The notes under the pieces: model-generated
Database searches by the model: none
Seen by the model: only the letters and a program-made list of their open reading frames with translations
What the model was told of the DNA's origin: nothing
Assembly (NCBI RefSeq): GCF_014196125.1
Contig: NZ_JACIDA010000001.1
Coordinates: 1,116,001-1,180,000 of the forward strand
Length of the DNA: 64,000 nt
Reading direction: 5' to 3'
DNA from: Brevundimonas mediterranea
GTDB lineage: Bacteria; Pseudomonadota; Alphaproteobacteria; Caulobacterales; Caulobacteraceae
In this document: one piece after another, positions 1 to 9,121 of the stretch
Numbering within the stretch: position 1 is the stretch's first letter
Layout: each line of letters starts with the position of its first letter
Translations under genes and position numbers: made by a program

Positions 1-1
1 C

Positions 2-496
2 GCCTTCGCCGCCCCGATTCTGGTCCTCGCCCTGGCGGCCTGCAATCCGCCGGAACAAGCCAAGACCGCGCCGGAGGCGACGACGCCCGCCCCCACCGCC
101 ACGGCTGCTGTCGTGACTGCCGCCGACGCCTGGTGCCGCCCGTCGCCGAACGGCGCCAAGGCCGGCGGCTGCTATGTCACCCTGACCGCGACGAACGACG
201 ACCGGCTGACCGGCGGCTCCAGCCCCCGAGCCGGCGAGTTGCAGGTCCATGAAATGAAGACCGAGAACGGCATGATGAAGATGGCCCAGCTGACCGAGGG
301 CCTGCCGTTGCCGGCCGGTCAGGCGGTCAGCCTGGCGCCCGGCGGCAATCACCTGATGCTGATCGGCCTGACCGCGCCCCTGGTGGCCGGCGAGACCGTG
401 CCCCTGACCTTTGAATTCGCCTCGGCGCCGTCCGTGACGGTGCAGGCGGCGGTGCGTCAGCCGGCCATGGCGGGCATGGACCACAGCGCTCACTGA
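2..496 (+). CDS. PCu(A)C-family copper chaperone lipoprotein (5' partial)
   Basis: The frame is open from base 2, so the start lies before the window. The visible part begins inside a hydrophobic signal ending in the lipobox LAAC, so the mature protein should be lipid-anchored in the periplasm. It carries the copper-binding pattern of the PCu(A)C family: H-x10-M (starting HEM) and, about 22 residues later, HLM. The C-terminus ends in a Met/His tail (MAGMDHSAH). Family members deliver Cu(I) to cytochrome oxidase CuA sites; that role here is inferred. The final Met/His residues could add copper ligands. It is followed 70 bases later by ychF, which is not functionally linked. Confidence 0.85.
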   Translation, partial: AFAAPILVLALAACNPPEQAKTAPEATTPAPTATAAVVTAADAWCRPSPNGAKAGGCYVTLTATNDDRLTGGSSPRAGELQVHEMKTENGMMKMAQLTEGLPLPAGQAVSLAPGGNHLMLIGLTAPLVAGETVPLTFEFASAPSVTVQAAVRQPAMAGMDHSAH

Positions 497-566
497 CGCC
501 TTTTGAAGCGCGAGCCTGACAAACGGGTCGGAACCCGCTAAAGGCTCGCGCCTCACGAGGAATACC

Positions 567-1661
567 ATGGCCCTTAAAGTCGCGATCGTCGGCCTGCCCA
601 ATGTCGGCAAGTCCACCCTGTTCAACGCCCTGACCAAGACGGCGGCGGCCCAGGCGGCCAACTATCCGTTCTGCACCATCGAGCCGAACACCGGCGACGT
701 GGCCGTGCCCGAGGCGCGTCTGAACGCCCTGGCCGAGATCGCCGGCTCCAAGGAAATCATCCCCGCCCGCATCACCTTCGTCGATGTCGCCGGCCTGGTG
801 CGCGGCGCCTCCAAGGGCGAGGGCCTGGGCAACCAGTTCCTGGCCAATATCCGCGACTGCGACGCCGTGGCCTTCGTCGCCCGCTGCTTCGTCGACGACG
901 ACATAACCCACGTCGAAAACCGCATCGATCCAATCGCCGATCTGGAGATCATCGAGACCGAGCTGATGCTGGCCGACATGGAAAGTCTGGAGCGCCGCCG
1001 GCCCCAGCTGGAGAAGCGCGCCAAGGGCGGCGACAAGGACTCCGGCCTGACGCTGAAACTGGTCGATCTGGCCCTGGCCCAGTTGAACGCCGGCAAGCCC
1101 GCGCGCACCGCCGAAGTGTCCAAGGAGGACGCCAAGGCCTGGCACATGCTGCAACTGCTGACCGCCCTGCCCGCCCTCTATGTCTCCAACGTCGAGGAAG
1201 GTTCGGCCGACAAGGGCAATGAGCTGTCGGACAAGGTCGCCGCCCGCGCCGCCACGGACAACGCCAACTCGGTCGTCATCTCGGCCCAGATCGAGTCCGA
1301 GATCGCCGTGCTCGACGACGAGGAGCAGAAAGAGTTCCTCGAGACCCTGGGTCTGGAAGAACCCGGCCTGAACCGCCTGATCCGCGAAGCCTATAAGCTG
1401 CTAGGTCTGCAGACCTATTTCACGGTCGGCCCCAAGGAAGCTCGCGCCTGGACCATCAACGTCGGCGACACCGCGCCCCAGGCGGCCGGCGTCATCCACA
1501 CCGACTTCGAAAAGGGCTTCATCCGCGCCGAAACCATCGCCTTCGACGACTTCGTCGCCCTGCGCGGCGAGGCCAAGGCGCGCGAGGCGGGCAAGCTGCG
1601 CGCCGAAGGCAAGACCTATGTCGTCAAGGACGGCGACGTAATGAACTTCCTGTTCAACTAG
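567..1661 (+). CDS. ychF: Redox-regulated ribosome-binding ATPase YchF
   Basis: A 364-residue Obg-family P-loop protein of the usual YchF length. The P-loop GLPNVGKST sits at residues 9-17, and the G3 region reads DVAGL. The G4 position reads NVEE in place of NKxD, the substitution that gives YchF proteins ATP rather than GTP preference. A C-terminal TGS domain follows. The start is supported by GAGGA about 8 bases before the ATG. A small hairpin (1672-1688) with a pyrimidine run just past the stop may end transcription, although it lies inside the converging gene. Family members bind 70S ribosomes and affect stress responses and translation fidelity. Confidence 0.97.
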   Translation: MALKVAIVGLPNVGKSTLFNALTKTAAAQAANYPFCTIEPNTGDVAVPEARLNALAEIAGSKEIIPARITFVDVAGLVRGASKGEGLGNQFLANIRDCDAVAFVARCFVDDDITHVENRIDPIADLEIIETELMLADMESLERRRPQLEKRAKGGDKDSGLTLKLVDLALAQLNAGKPARTAEVSKEDAKAWHMLQLLTALPALYVSNVEEGSADKGNELSDKVAARAATDNANSVVISAQIESEIAVLDDEEQKEFLETLGLEEPGLNRLIREAYKLLGLQTYFTVGPKEARAWTINVGDTAPQAAGVIHTDFEKGFIRAETIAFDDFVALRGEAKAREAGKLRAEGKTYVVKDGDVMNFLFN

Positions 1662-2187
1662 GCTTCGAAGCAGAGGCCTCCGGCCTCTTCTTCATCATGC
1701 TTTCCAACGGATTGGCGGGATCCGGCGCGCGCGGCGAGCCGGGGCAGCGCGCCAGTTTCACCGTTTTCATGTCCCGGTCGACGTAGGTCAGGTTCATCAC
1801 GTCGCCCGTGGCGGCCATATGAACCCGCTCGCTCCTGGCCTGCCCCTGAGCGGCGCAGGCCAAGGTGGCCACATAGCCCGCACCGGTCTCGTCAATCCGA
1901 GCGATGTCGCAGGCGACGCCAGGGGCTTCGAACCGCATCGGAGTCAGGGTGATGGGCGCCCGCTCGCCCTGCGGATGGGCGCACCAGACGGGGTTGGCCG
2001 CCCAGATTCCCACAAAGCTGCGCGGGCCGCGGCCGGCCAGAGAGGACGGGCCCGGCGGCTCCACCTGTTGCATCGCCTCGGGCGTCCTCAGCGGACGCGC
2101 CGGCTCGTCCGGAGGATTGACCCTGTTGTCGCCACAGGCGGTCAGCAGGGCGATGGCCGCAACCACCGGGAACAACGCATATTTCAT
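1654..2187 (-). CDS. Hypothetical lipoprotein
   Basis: A 177-residue protein with an N-terminal signal and lipobox LLTAC, so probably a periplasmic or outer-membrane lipoprotein. The mature part starts with a Pro/Arg-rich linker, then has a compact domain with FVGIWAANPVWC and several paired cysteines that could form disulfides, and ends in a Lys/Ser-rich tail. I do not recognise the family. Its 3' end overlaps the ychF stop by 8 bases in convergent orientation. Its 5' side faces the TonB receptor gene across a 109-base divergent spacer, so it could share that regulatory region. Confidence 0.75.
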   Translation of the reverse strand: MKYALFPVVAAIALLTACGDNRVNPPDEPARPLRTPEAMQQVEPPGPSSLAGRGPRSFVGIWAANPVWCAHPQGERAPITLTPMRFEAPGVACDIARIDETGAGYVATLACAAQGQARSERVHMAATGDVMNLTYVDRDMKTVKLARCPGSPRAPDPANPLESMMKKRPEASASKPS

Positions 2188-2248
2188 CCGCCTACAACAC
2201 CACGGCCAAGGCTAAGGTTCAAACCCGCGCCTTCATTGCGGTTGATTC

Positions 2249-2263
2249 TGATAATCGTTCGCA
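2249..2263 (+). promoter_or_regulatory. Fur-box-like half palindrome
   Basis: TGATAATCGTTCGCA lies 33 bases before the receptor start. The left half TGATAAT matches the classical 7-1-7 Fur/Irr half-site exactly, and the right half keeps 4 of 7 bases. Position and neighbouring gene fit iron control of heme uptake; binding by Fur is inferred. Confidence 0.45.
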
Positions 2264-2296
2264 GTAACACCCTGCCTATCATCAAGCGGGGCCATT

Positions 2297-4501
2297 ATGC
2301 GCAACCTACTCCTCCTCTCCACCGCCGCAGCCGCCTTCGGTTCGGTCCTGATCGCCCAGCCCGCGTGCGCCGAAGCGGCCGACGCGCCGGCGACCGAGGT
2401 CGATCCGATCATCGTGATCGGCACGCGGTCCGAACGCCTGGCCTCGCGCACGCCCGCCACGGTCAGCGTCATCAACGCCGACCAGATCGAGGCCATGCTG
2501 GCCACTGACATCAAGGACCTGATCCGGTTCGAACCGGGCGTCAGCGTGCCGACCTCCCCCGCCCGCTTCAACCTGGCGCTATCAGGCGGCGGTCGCGACA
2601 GCAATTCGGGCTTCACCATTCGCGGCATGGGCGGCGACCGCGTGCTGATCATCAACGATGGGGTGCGCCTGCCCAGCGGCTTCAGCTTCGGCGCCCAGGC
2701 AGTCGGTCGCGGCGACTATAACGACTTGGACATGGTCAAATCGGTTGAGATCCTGCGCGGCCCCGCATCGGCCCTGTATGGTTCGGACGGCGTCGCAGGC
2801 GCCGTCGCCTTCACCACCAAGGACCCGTCCGATTTTCTGAAGGGCAGCCGGGATTTCGGCGCACGGGCGCGGGCGGCCTATAGTTCGGCGGACGAAGGCT
2901 GGACCGAGAGCCTGGCCTTCGCCGGCCGCACGGGCTCGGTTTCGGGCCTGCTCGCCTACACCCGCCGCGATCACCAGGAGACGGAGAACCAGGGCGAGGT
3001 CGGCGGGGTCGGTTCGGCCCGGACCCAACCCAATCCGCAGGACTTCGTCTCCAACGCCATCTTGGGCAAGCTGGTCTGGGACGTGGCGCCCGGCCATTCG
3101 CTGCGCCTGACCTATGATCACCTCGACTCGGAAATGGACGGCGACGCCCTGACCGCCCGATCGGCGACGGTTCTGGCCGTCACCGCCCATGACGAAGCCC
3201 AGCGCGACAGTCTCAAGGGCGAGTGGCGTTTCCAGGACTTCGCCGGCTTCGAGAGCGGTTCGGTCAGCGCCTACTGGCAGGATGCGACCACGCGCCAATA
3301 TACCTACGAAGACCGCACCCCGGCCGTGGACCGGGTCCGCGACACCACCTTCGACAACACCGTCTACGGCTTGGCCGCCCAGGGGGCGCGCGTCTTCGGC
3401 GCGGGCGGAGCGATGGAACACCGCGTCACGGTCGGCGGCGACTGGTCCATGACCACACAGGAAGGGGTTCGCGACGGCGTCACTCCGCCCGTTGGCGAGA
3501 CCTTCCCGACCCGCGCCTTCCCCAAGACCGACTATCAGTTGGCGGGCTTGTTCATTCAGGACGAGATCGAACTGCTGGGGGGCGCGCTCAGCATCATCCC
3601 GGCCGTGCGTTACGACTGGTACGACCTGTCGCCGGAAGTCGACGCCCTGTTCCCGGCGTCCGCCACGGGCCAGTCGGAAGACCATATCTCGCCCAAGCTG
3701 GGCGTCGTCTGGTGGGCCGACCGCCACTTTGGCCTGTTCGCCAACTACGCCGAGGGCTTCCGCGCCCCGTCGCCGATGCAGGTGAACAACTATTTCGAAA
3801 ATCCGGTCTTCGGCTACACCTCGATCCCCAACCCGGACCTGGAGCCGGAGACCAGCGACAGTATCGAAGGCGGCCTGCGGTTCCGCGACATCGCGGCCTT
3901 CGGGGGCGAGTTGCGGCTCCAGACCACGGCCTTCAGCACCCACTATGACAACTTCATCGAACAGGTGGTGGTGTCGGGCACGGGCGTGCCGGGCGTGGAT
4001 CCGCTGATCTATCGGTACGTCAACCTGACCAATGTCGACATCTGGGGACTGGAAGCCCGGGGCGACATCGCCTGGAGCAATGGCCTCAGCCTGATCGTCT
4101 CCGCCGCCTTCGCGGATGGCGAACAGGAAACGGACGGTGACAAGACCCAGCTCAGCAGCATCGATCCGATCAAGCTGGTCAGCGGGCTGAACTATGCAGC
4201 GCCTTCAGGCGTTTGGGGCGGTTCGGCCGTCGTGACCTGGTCGGACAGGAAGGACGCCGCTACCTATGAACTGTCGTGCGGGTCGGCCTGCTACACCGGC
4301 GACAGCTTCACCCTCCTCGACGTCACCGCCTATTGGAACGTCACCGAGCGCGCCACACTGCGGGCCGGCGCTTTCAACGTCCTCGACGAGAAATACGGCT
4401 GGTGGAGCGACGTGCGCGGCCTGTCCGCCGCCTCAACCGTCAAGGACGCCTACACCCAGCCGGGCCGCAACTTCGGCCTGTCCCTGACCCTGCGCCTGTA
4501 A
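2297..4501 (+). CDS. TonB-dependent heme/hemoglobin-type outer-membrane receptor
   Basis: A 734-residue TonB-dependent receptor. A signal peptide (cleaved near PACAEA) is followed by a TonB-box-like stretch (DPIIVIGTR), a plug domain (roughly residues 50-170, with the FTIRGMGGDRVLIINDG and LRGPASALYGSDG signatures) and a 22-strand barrel ending LTLRL. Late in the barrel are FRAP and NPDL, the paired signatures of the heme/hemoglobin receptor subfamily. The histidine often found between these two motifs is absent here. It probably moves heme or a heme-protein ligand into the periplasm using TonB energy. The next gene (DUF6607) starts 6 bases downstream and is clearly cotranscribed. Confidence 0.88.
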   Translation: MRNLLLLSTAAAAFGSVLIAQPACAEAADAPATEVDPIIVIGTRSERLASRTPATVSVINADQIEAMLATDIKDLIRFEPGVSVPTSPARFNLALSGGGRDSNSGFTIRGMGGDRVLIINDGVRLPSGFSFGAQAVGRGDYNDLDMVKSVEILRGPASALYGSDGVAGAVAFTTKDPSDFLKGSRDFGARARAAYSSADEGWTESLAFAGRTGSVSGLLAYTRRDHQETENQGEVGGVGSARTQPNPQDFVSNAILGKLVWDVAPGHSLRLTYDHLDSEMDGDALTARSATVLAVTAHDEAQRDSLKGEWRFQDFAGFESGSVSAYWQDATTRQYTYEDRTPAVDRVRDTTFDNTVYGLAAQGARVFGAGGAMEHRVTVGGDWSMTTQEGVRDGVTPPVGETFPTRAFPKTDYQLAGLFIQDEIELLGGALSIIPAVRYDWYDLSPEVDALFPASATGQSEDHISPKLGVVWWADRHFGLFANYAEGFRAPSPMQVNNYFENPVFGYTSIPNPDLEPETSDSIEGGLRFRDIAAFGGELRLQTTAFSTHYDNFIEQVVVSGTGVPGVDPLIYRYVNLTNVDIWGLEARGDIAWSNGLSLIVSAAFADGEQETDGDKTQLSSIDPIKLVSGLNYAAPSGVWGGSAVVTWSDRKDAATYELSCGSACYTGDSFTLLDVTAYWNVTERATLRAGAFNVLDEKYGWWSDVRGLSAASTVKDAYTQPGRNFGLSLTLRL

Positions 4502-4507
4502 GCGACC

Positions 4508-5521
4508 ATGCACCCCTCCGACAGCAAGAGCCCCCGCCCCATGCGCGCCATCCTGATCGCCGCCGCCCTGCTGACCGCCGCGGCGCCCGCCGCCCAGGCG
4601 CTGGAAACCGGGGCCGTCGCCCCGACTGCGGCTTCCACTCCCGCCAGCGCCTTCGAACGGGATCGCCAGTCGATCCTGGCCCAGGCCGGCCAGTACCGCG
4701 TCCATTTCGACATGCGAGAGAACGTCAGCTTCCAGGCCGATTACGACCCGCTGGAAGAGAAGCTGTCGGGCGGCAGCGAGATCGTCCGCGTCGTCTATGA
4801 TCAAGGCGACAAGATCAGCCTGCAACACATCCTGGTCATGGAGCATGAGGGCCAGGTCATCGTCATCAAACACTGGCGTCAGGACTGGGTCTATCAGCCC
4901 CAGACGGTGCTGACCTACGCCGGGCCGAACCAGTGGGTCGTGACGCAGGTTCCGGCCGATCAACGCGACGGCGCCTGGTCCCAGACGGTGTGGCAGACAG
5001 ACGATTCACCCCGATACGGCGGCGTCGGCCGCTGGACCTATGACAACGGCCTGTCGGCCTGGACGTCCAACCCGACCTGGCGGCCGCTGGCGCGTCGCGA
5101 TGCAGTGCGGAACCCCGTCTATGACCGCTATCTGGGGACCAATCGCCACATCCTGACGCCGAACGGCTGGGTCCATATCCAGGACAATGTGAAAATGTCG
5201 GGCAAAGCGGGCGGCCAGCCGGTCGCCGTGGTCCAGGAGGATGTGATCAACACCTATGACCGATCGACCGGCTATTCCCCTGCGGCCGGCGACGCCTATT
5301 GGGCCAGGACCCAGGGCTTCTGGGCCGCCGTACGCCAGGCCTGGGACGACGCTATCGCCGCCGGAAACGGCGTCCATCTGCAGCAGGAGGCCCAGACCGG
5401 CTCCGTCACCGGCGCGCCTTTGATGGACTTGGCCCAGTCCCTGGCCGACGGCGAAACTACCGAAGCGGACGCCGTCGCCCAGGCCCGCGTCCTGATCACC
5501 CAGGCGACATCCGCACGCTGA
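4508..5521 (+). CDS. DUF6607 family secreted protein, heme-receptor partner
   Basis: A 337-residue exported protein. An in-frame Met at 4541 begins a cleaner signal peptide (MRAILIAAALLTAAAPAAQA), so the true start may be 33 bases later. The body is rich in Trp and Tyr (HWRQDWVYQPQTV, RYGGVGRWTYDNG, NPTWRPLARRD), which I recognise as DUF6607. Members of this family tend to sit directly after a TonB heme receptor, as here with a 6-base gap. No enzymatic motif is visible. A periplasmic role in accepting or processing the imported ligand is a guess from context. A strong hairpin follows the stop. Confidence 0.7.
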   Translation: MHPSDSKSPRPMRAILIAAALLTAAAPAAQALETGAVAPTAASTPASAFERDRQSILAQAGQYRVHFDMRENVSFQADYDPLEEKLSGGSEIVRVVYDQGDKISLQHILVMEHEGQVIVIKHWRQDWVYQPQTVLTYAGPNQWVVTQVPADQRDGAWSQTVWQTDDSPRYGGVGRWTYDNGLSAWTSNPTWRPLARRDAVRNPVYDRYLGTNRHILTPNGWVHIQDNVKMSGKAGGQPVAVVQEDVINTYDRSTGYSPAAGDAYWARTQGFWAAVRQAWDDAIAAGNGVHLQQEAQTGSVTGAPLMDLAQSLADGETTEADAVAQARVLITQATSAR

Positions 5522-5546
5522 CTGTCACAAGCCAGCGGATGATCGA

Positions 5547-5576
5547 CGGCGGCCCGGACTCCCCTCCGGGCCGCCG
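5547..5576. terminator. Convergent hairpin terminator
   Basis: A 12-base stem (CGGCGGCCCGGA / TCCGGGCCGCCG) with a 6-base loop, followed by TTTGG on the plus strand. It lies between the DUF6607 stop and the converging peptidase stop, so it may serve both. Confidence 0.7.
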
Positions 5577-5584
5577 TTTGGTCT

Positions 5585-7234
5585 CTACCGCCGCTGATCG
5601 GCGCTGGCGTCGCGGATGGCGTTGAACTCGGCGCTCGGCTTCCAGGCCGGCCAGGTCTCGCTGTCGGCCACCGTCAGCCCCAGCCGGTACAGAAGATCCA
5701 GGTTCTGGACGGCGGCGGTGAAGTCGTAGTCGGCCCGCCATTCGTCGCTCAGCTTGTGATAATAGCGCGCCATCTGGACCTCGTAGTACGGCGTGCCCGC
5801 CTCCAGCCCGCCCTCTACGAAGTCACGACCGCTCCACGGCATCAGGGCCGGCACCCCGCCCGCGGCGAAGTTGAAATGGTCGGAGCGGTAGTAGAAGCCT
5901 TCCTGCGGATAGCCGTCACCGGTCACCGTGCGACCCTGCACAGCGGCGAACCGGCCCAGGATGTCTTCCAGCTCCGACTTGCCGACGCCGAACGCCGCCA
6001 CGTCGCGCGTTGCGGGGGTGAAAGGCAGCATGTCGATATTGATGTCCGCTGCGGTCATCGCCAGCGGATAGATCGGATCGGCGGCATAGGCTTCCGAGCC
6101 CAGCAGTCCCTGTTCCTCGGCCGTGACGTGCAGGAAGACCACCGTCCGTTCCGGCGCCGGCCCGGCCTTGAAGGCGCGCGCCATCTCGATCAGGCCCGCC
6201 GTGCCCGAGGCGTTGTCCCAGGCGCCGTTGAAGATGTCGTCGCCCTCGGCGTTCGGCTCCTTGGCCTTGCCGACGTGATCCCAATGGGCGGAATAGACGA
6301 CATATTCGTCGGGCCGCACTGTCCCGGAAATCCTGGCCAACAGATTGTTCGAATGGATGACCTCGGCCGTCTCTGCGATATCGACGTCCAGTCGCACGCC
6401 CAAATCCACAACTCCGCCCAGGCCGCCGGTCTTGGCGCGCGCCAGGGCCACCGTCAGAACGTCTCCACCGATGGCGGTCCCCGTCGCCGGACTGATGGAT
6501 CCGGTGAATCGCGCATCCTTTGCGCCCTTGACCGTCATCTGCGGCCGGGTCGCGCCGCCGACGGCGCGGCGCCAACGGCCATCGTTGTCCTGAAGACTGA
6601 TCACGCCGACCGCGCCGCGCTTCAGCGCCTCCTGGGTCTTATGCGTGCCCGAGCCGTAGAAGTTAGGATCGACGCCCAGGGCGTCGGGCTGGGCGCGCAG
6701 GATCACCACCACCTTGCCCGTCAGGTCGGCGTCGCCATAGTCGTCCCATCCCCGCTCCGGAGCCACGATTCCGTAGCCGGCGAAGACCAGAGGCGCACCG
6801 TCGATCTTGAACATCGGATTGGCCGGCCCCGCGCGCAGGGTGATGTCCGCTCCCGAAACCAGGGCATGACGGACGCCGTCGGCGCCAGTCCAGGCGGCCG
6901 TCGGCGCACGCTCCGGCGTGAACCGCACCAGATCGACCGGTTGCAGCCAGGATCCGTCCCGTCCGCCCGGCTCCAGCCCCATGGCCTCATACTGACGCTG
7001 CAGATAGGCCAGAGTCAGTTGCTCGCCGATCAGGCCAGGGAAACGCCCCTCCAACTCGTCGGAGGCCAGGTATTTGATGTGGTCCGACAGACGCTGGGCG
7101 CTGAACTGCGGCGTCGCCGCCGAGGCCGTGGCGAAGGCGTCCAGCCGGGCGGGCGGCGGGGTGACGGGCGCGCGGGCGCAGGCGGTCAGGACCAGCGCCG
7201 CCAGGGCGATGAAGGGGGAACGGCGTAGGATCAT
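5585..7234 (-). CDS. M28 family zinc aminopeptidase lipoprotein (copy A)
   Basis: The start at 7234 gives a 549-residue protein with signal peptide and lipobox LTAC; upstream in-frame codons encode no sensible leader. A PA-like insert (region DLTGKVVVILRAQP) is followed by an M28 catalytic domain in which every zinc-site element is present: AHWDH, DNASG, the AEEQG general-base glutamate, NIDM and YRSDHF. It should act in the periplasm or outer membrane as a di-zinc aminopeptidase. It lies 68 bases downstream of a paralogue on the same strand, with matching architecture, and is probably cotranscribed with it. Confidence 0.9.
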   Translation of the reverse strand: MILRRSPFIALAALVLTACARAPVTPPPARLDAFATASAATPQFSAQRLSDHIKYLASDELEGRFPGLIGEQLTLAYLQRQYEAMGLEPGGRDGSWLQPVDLVRFTPERAPTAAWTGADGVRHALVSGADITLRAGPANPMFKIDGAPLVFAGYGIVAPERGWDDYGDADLTGKVVVILRAQPDALGVDPNFYGSGTHKTQEALKRGAVGVISLQDNDGRWRRAVGGATRPQMTVKGAKDARFTGSISPATGTAIGGDVLTVALARAKTGGLGGVVDLGVRLDVDIAETAEVIHSNNLLARISGTVRPDEYVVYSAHWDHVGKAKEPNAEGDDIFNGAWDNASGTAGLIEMARAFKAGPAPERTVVFLHVTAEEQGLLGSEAYAADPIYPLAMTAADINIDMLPFTPATRDVAAFGVGKSELEDILGRFAAVQGRTVTGDGYPQEGFYYRSDHFNFAAGGVPALMPWSGRDFVEGGLEAGTPYYEVQMARYYHKLSDEWRADYDFTAAVQNLDLLYRLGLTVADSETWPAWKPSAEFNAIRDASADQRR

Positions 7235-7302
7235 GCGGGCGGTTCGAACAGACGAATGGATAGGGGCCAGGATCGCGTCCCGGCCCCCGGTTTTCAGGGA
7301 AA

Positions 7303-8970
7303 TCAGCGACGCTCGGACGCCGTCGCGGCCCGCACGGGGCCGAACTCGGACCCCGTCTTCCATTCCGGCCAGTCCCGGCCGTTCGCCAGGGCGCGTCCGA
7401 CGTCGTAGAAGACCGTCAGATCCTCGATCATGCCGCTGTAATCCCAGTCCGGCGACCATTCATCCGCCGCCTGGTGATAGCGTTTGGCGCCGTATTCAGC
7501 GCGCGCGGCCTGGCGTTCGGCGATCGGTTCATCGCGGAAGTCGCCTCGGCTGCCGGCGTAGGCCATGGGAACGCCGCGCTTGGCCAGGGGGAAGTGGTCC
7601 GAGCGATAATAGGTGCCGGCCGCGTTCTCGTAATCCGGGACCAGACTACGGCCCTGTGACTGGATCGCGACGGCCAACCGCTCATCGAAATCGGACTGGC
7701 CGTATCCGGTGACGCCCAGCCCCGTGACGCGGCCATAGACGTTCATCGAATCCATGTTGAATCCGCCGACTGTCTTGGCCAGCGGATAGACCGGGTTCAC
7801 GGCGTAGTATTCCGAACCCAGCAGACCGCTTTCCTCGCCGGTGAAGCTGATCATAACGACAGAGCGTTCGGTGCGAGGGGCGCGTCCGTACATCCGCGCC
7901 AATTCCAGCAGGCCGGCGGTGCCCGAGGCGTTGTCGACGGCGCCGTTGAAGATCCGGTCACCCGTCGCGTCCGGCTCGCCCATGCCGATATGGTCCCAGT
8001 GTGCGGTGTAGAGGACGGTTTCATCCGGGTGTGTCGTGCCCGGCAGGCGCGCGATGACATTGTGGCTGGTGACCTGATTGGTCGCCACGTCGAACTCGGT
8101 CGAGAAGGCCGCGCCGGTCAGGGCGACGGGCTGGAAGTCGCGGCTGCGCGCCTGGACCTTCAGGGCTTCGAAATCCAGTCCTGCGCGGCGGAACAGGTCC
8201 ACCGCCACATCGCGCTGAATCCAACCCTCCATCGGCACACGCTCGGCCGCCGCATTGGGACGCAGGATGTCGAACTGCGGCACGCCCCAGGAGTTGGCGA
8301 CCGTCGCCCAGCCGTAGGAGGCCGGCGCCGTCTCGTGGACGATCAGAACGCCCGCCGCCCCGTGCTTGGCGGCCTCCTCGTACTTGTAGGTCCAGCGGCC
8401 GTAGTAGGTCATGGCCTTGCCGCCGAAGGTGTTCAACGCCGGCTCCTCGAAATCGGCGTCATTGACCAGGACGACCAGGATCTTGCCGCGCAGGTCCTGG
8501 CTCTTGAAGTCGTTCCAGTTCCGCTCGGGCGCGGTGATGCCATAGCCGACGAAGACCAGGGGCGCGTCCTTCAGGCTGACGTGCTCGGCCGGACGGCGGG
8601 TGGAAATGGCCACCTCGCGTCCCTGAGTCATCGGCAGGCTCCAGTCGCCCAGCTTCAGCGAGGCCTGGACGTTGGACTGGACGAACCGGTTCAGGATGAC
8701 GTCCTGGGTCCATTGGCCGTTCGGCCCGCCCGGCTCGAACCCAGCGGCGGCGTAGCCCTCGCTCAGATAGCGCACGACCTTGTCCTCGGCCGGAGTGGCG
8801 ATGCCCCGGCCTTCGAAACTGTCATCCGACAGGGTCTTGATATCCTGCGAGATCCGCGCGGCGTCGAAGGCGGGAACCGTGTGGACCGCACCAGGATGGG
8901 GCGACGTGGCGCAGGCAGACAGGCTCGCGCCGGCCAAAAGCAGGACCGCGAAAGAAGAGACGATACGCAT
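7303..8970 (-). CDS. M28 family zinc aminopeptidase lipoprotein (copy B)
   Basis: A 555-residue paralogue of the next gene in the transcription direction. The N-terminus MRIVSSFAVLLLAGASLSAC is a lipoprotein signal with lipobox LSAC. A PA-type domain (DLRGKILVVLVNDAD) precedes the M28 domain with AHWDH, DNASG, GEESG, NMDS and YRSDHF, so the metal and catalytic residues are intact. Both copies share the ending AxADERR/ATASERR and the phrase YHKLSDEW/YHQAADEW, pointing to a tandem duplication followed by divergence. Substrate preference cannot be read from sequence. Confidence 0.9.
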   Translation of the reverse strand: MRIVSSFAVLLLAGASLSACATSPHPGAVHTVPAFDAARISQDIKTLSDDSFEGRGIATPAEDKVVRYLSEGYAAAGFEPGGPNGQWTQDVILNRFVQSNVQASLKLGDWSLPMTQGREVAISTRRPAEHVSLKDAPLVFVGYGITAPERNWNDFKSQDLRGKILVVLVNDADFEEPALNTFGGKAMTYYGRWTYKYEEAAKHGAAGVLIVHETAPASYGWATVANSWGVPQFDILRPNAAAERVPMEGWIQRDVAVDLFRRAGLDFEALKVQARSRDFQPVALTGAAFSTEFDVATNQVTSHNVIARLPGTTHPDETVLYTAHWDHIGMGEPDATGDRIFNGAVDNASGTAGLLELARMYGRAPRTERSVVMISFTGEESGLLGSEYYAVNPVYPLAKTVGGFNMDSMNVYGRVTGLGVTGYGQSDFDERLAVAIQSQGRSLVPDYENAAGTYYRSDHFPLAKRGVPMAYAGSRGDFRDEPIAERQAARAEYGAKRYHQAADEWSPDWDYSGMIEDLTVFYDVGRALANGRDWPEWKTGSEFGPVRAATASERR

Positions 8971-9067
8971 GAACAGGAGGCCCCACAGCCGGAGATGAAG
9001 TCGCCGACCCTAGGGGGCGAAATCCACCATGTCGATTCCGTGTCACGCGCCATTTGTCGCAAACAAA

Positions 9068-9095
9068 AGCCCGCCGAAGCGGACTTCGGCGGGCT
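9068..9095 (-). terminator. Intrinsic terminator of the petABC operon
   Basis: A perfect 12-base stem (AGCCCGCCGAAG and its complement) with a 4-base loop. Read on the minus strand it is followed by TTTTG, and it lies 27 bases past the petC stop. Confidence 0.85.
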
Positions 9096-9121
9096 GATGA
9101 TCAGTTTATGAGAACCTGCGC

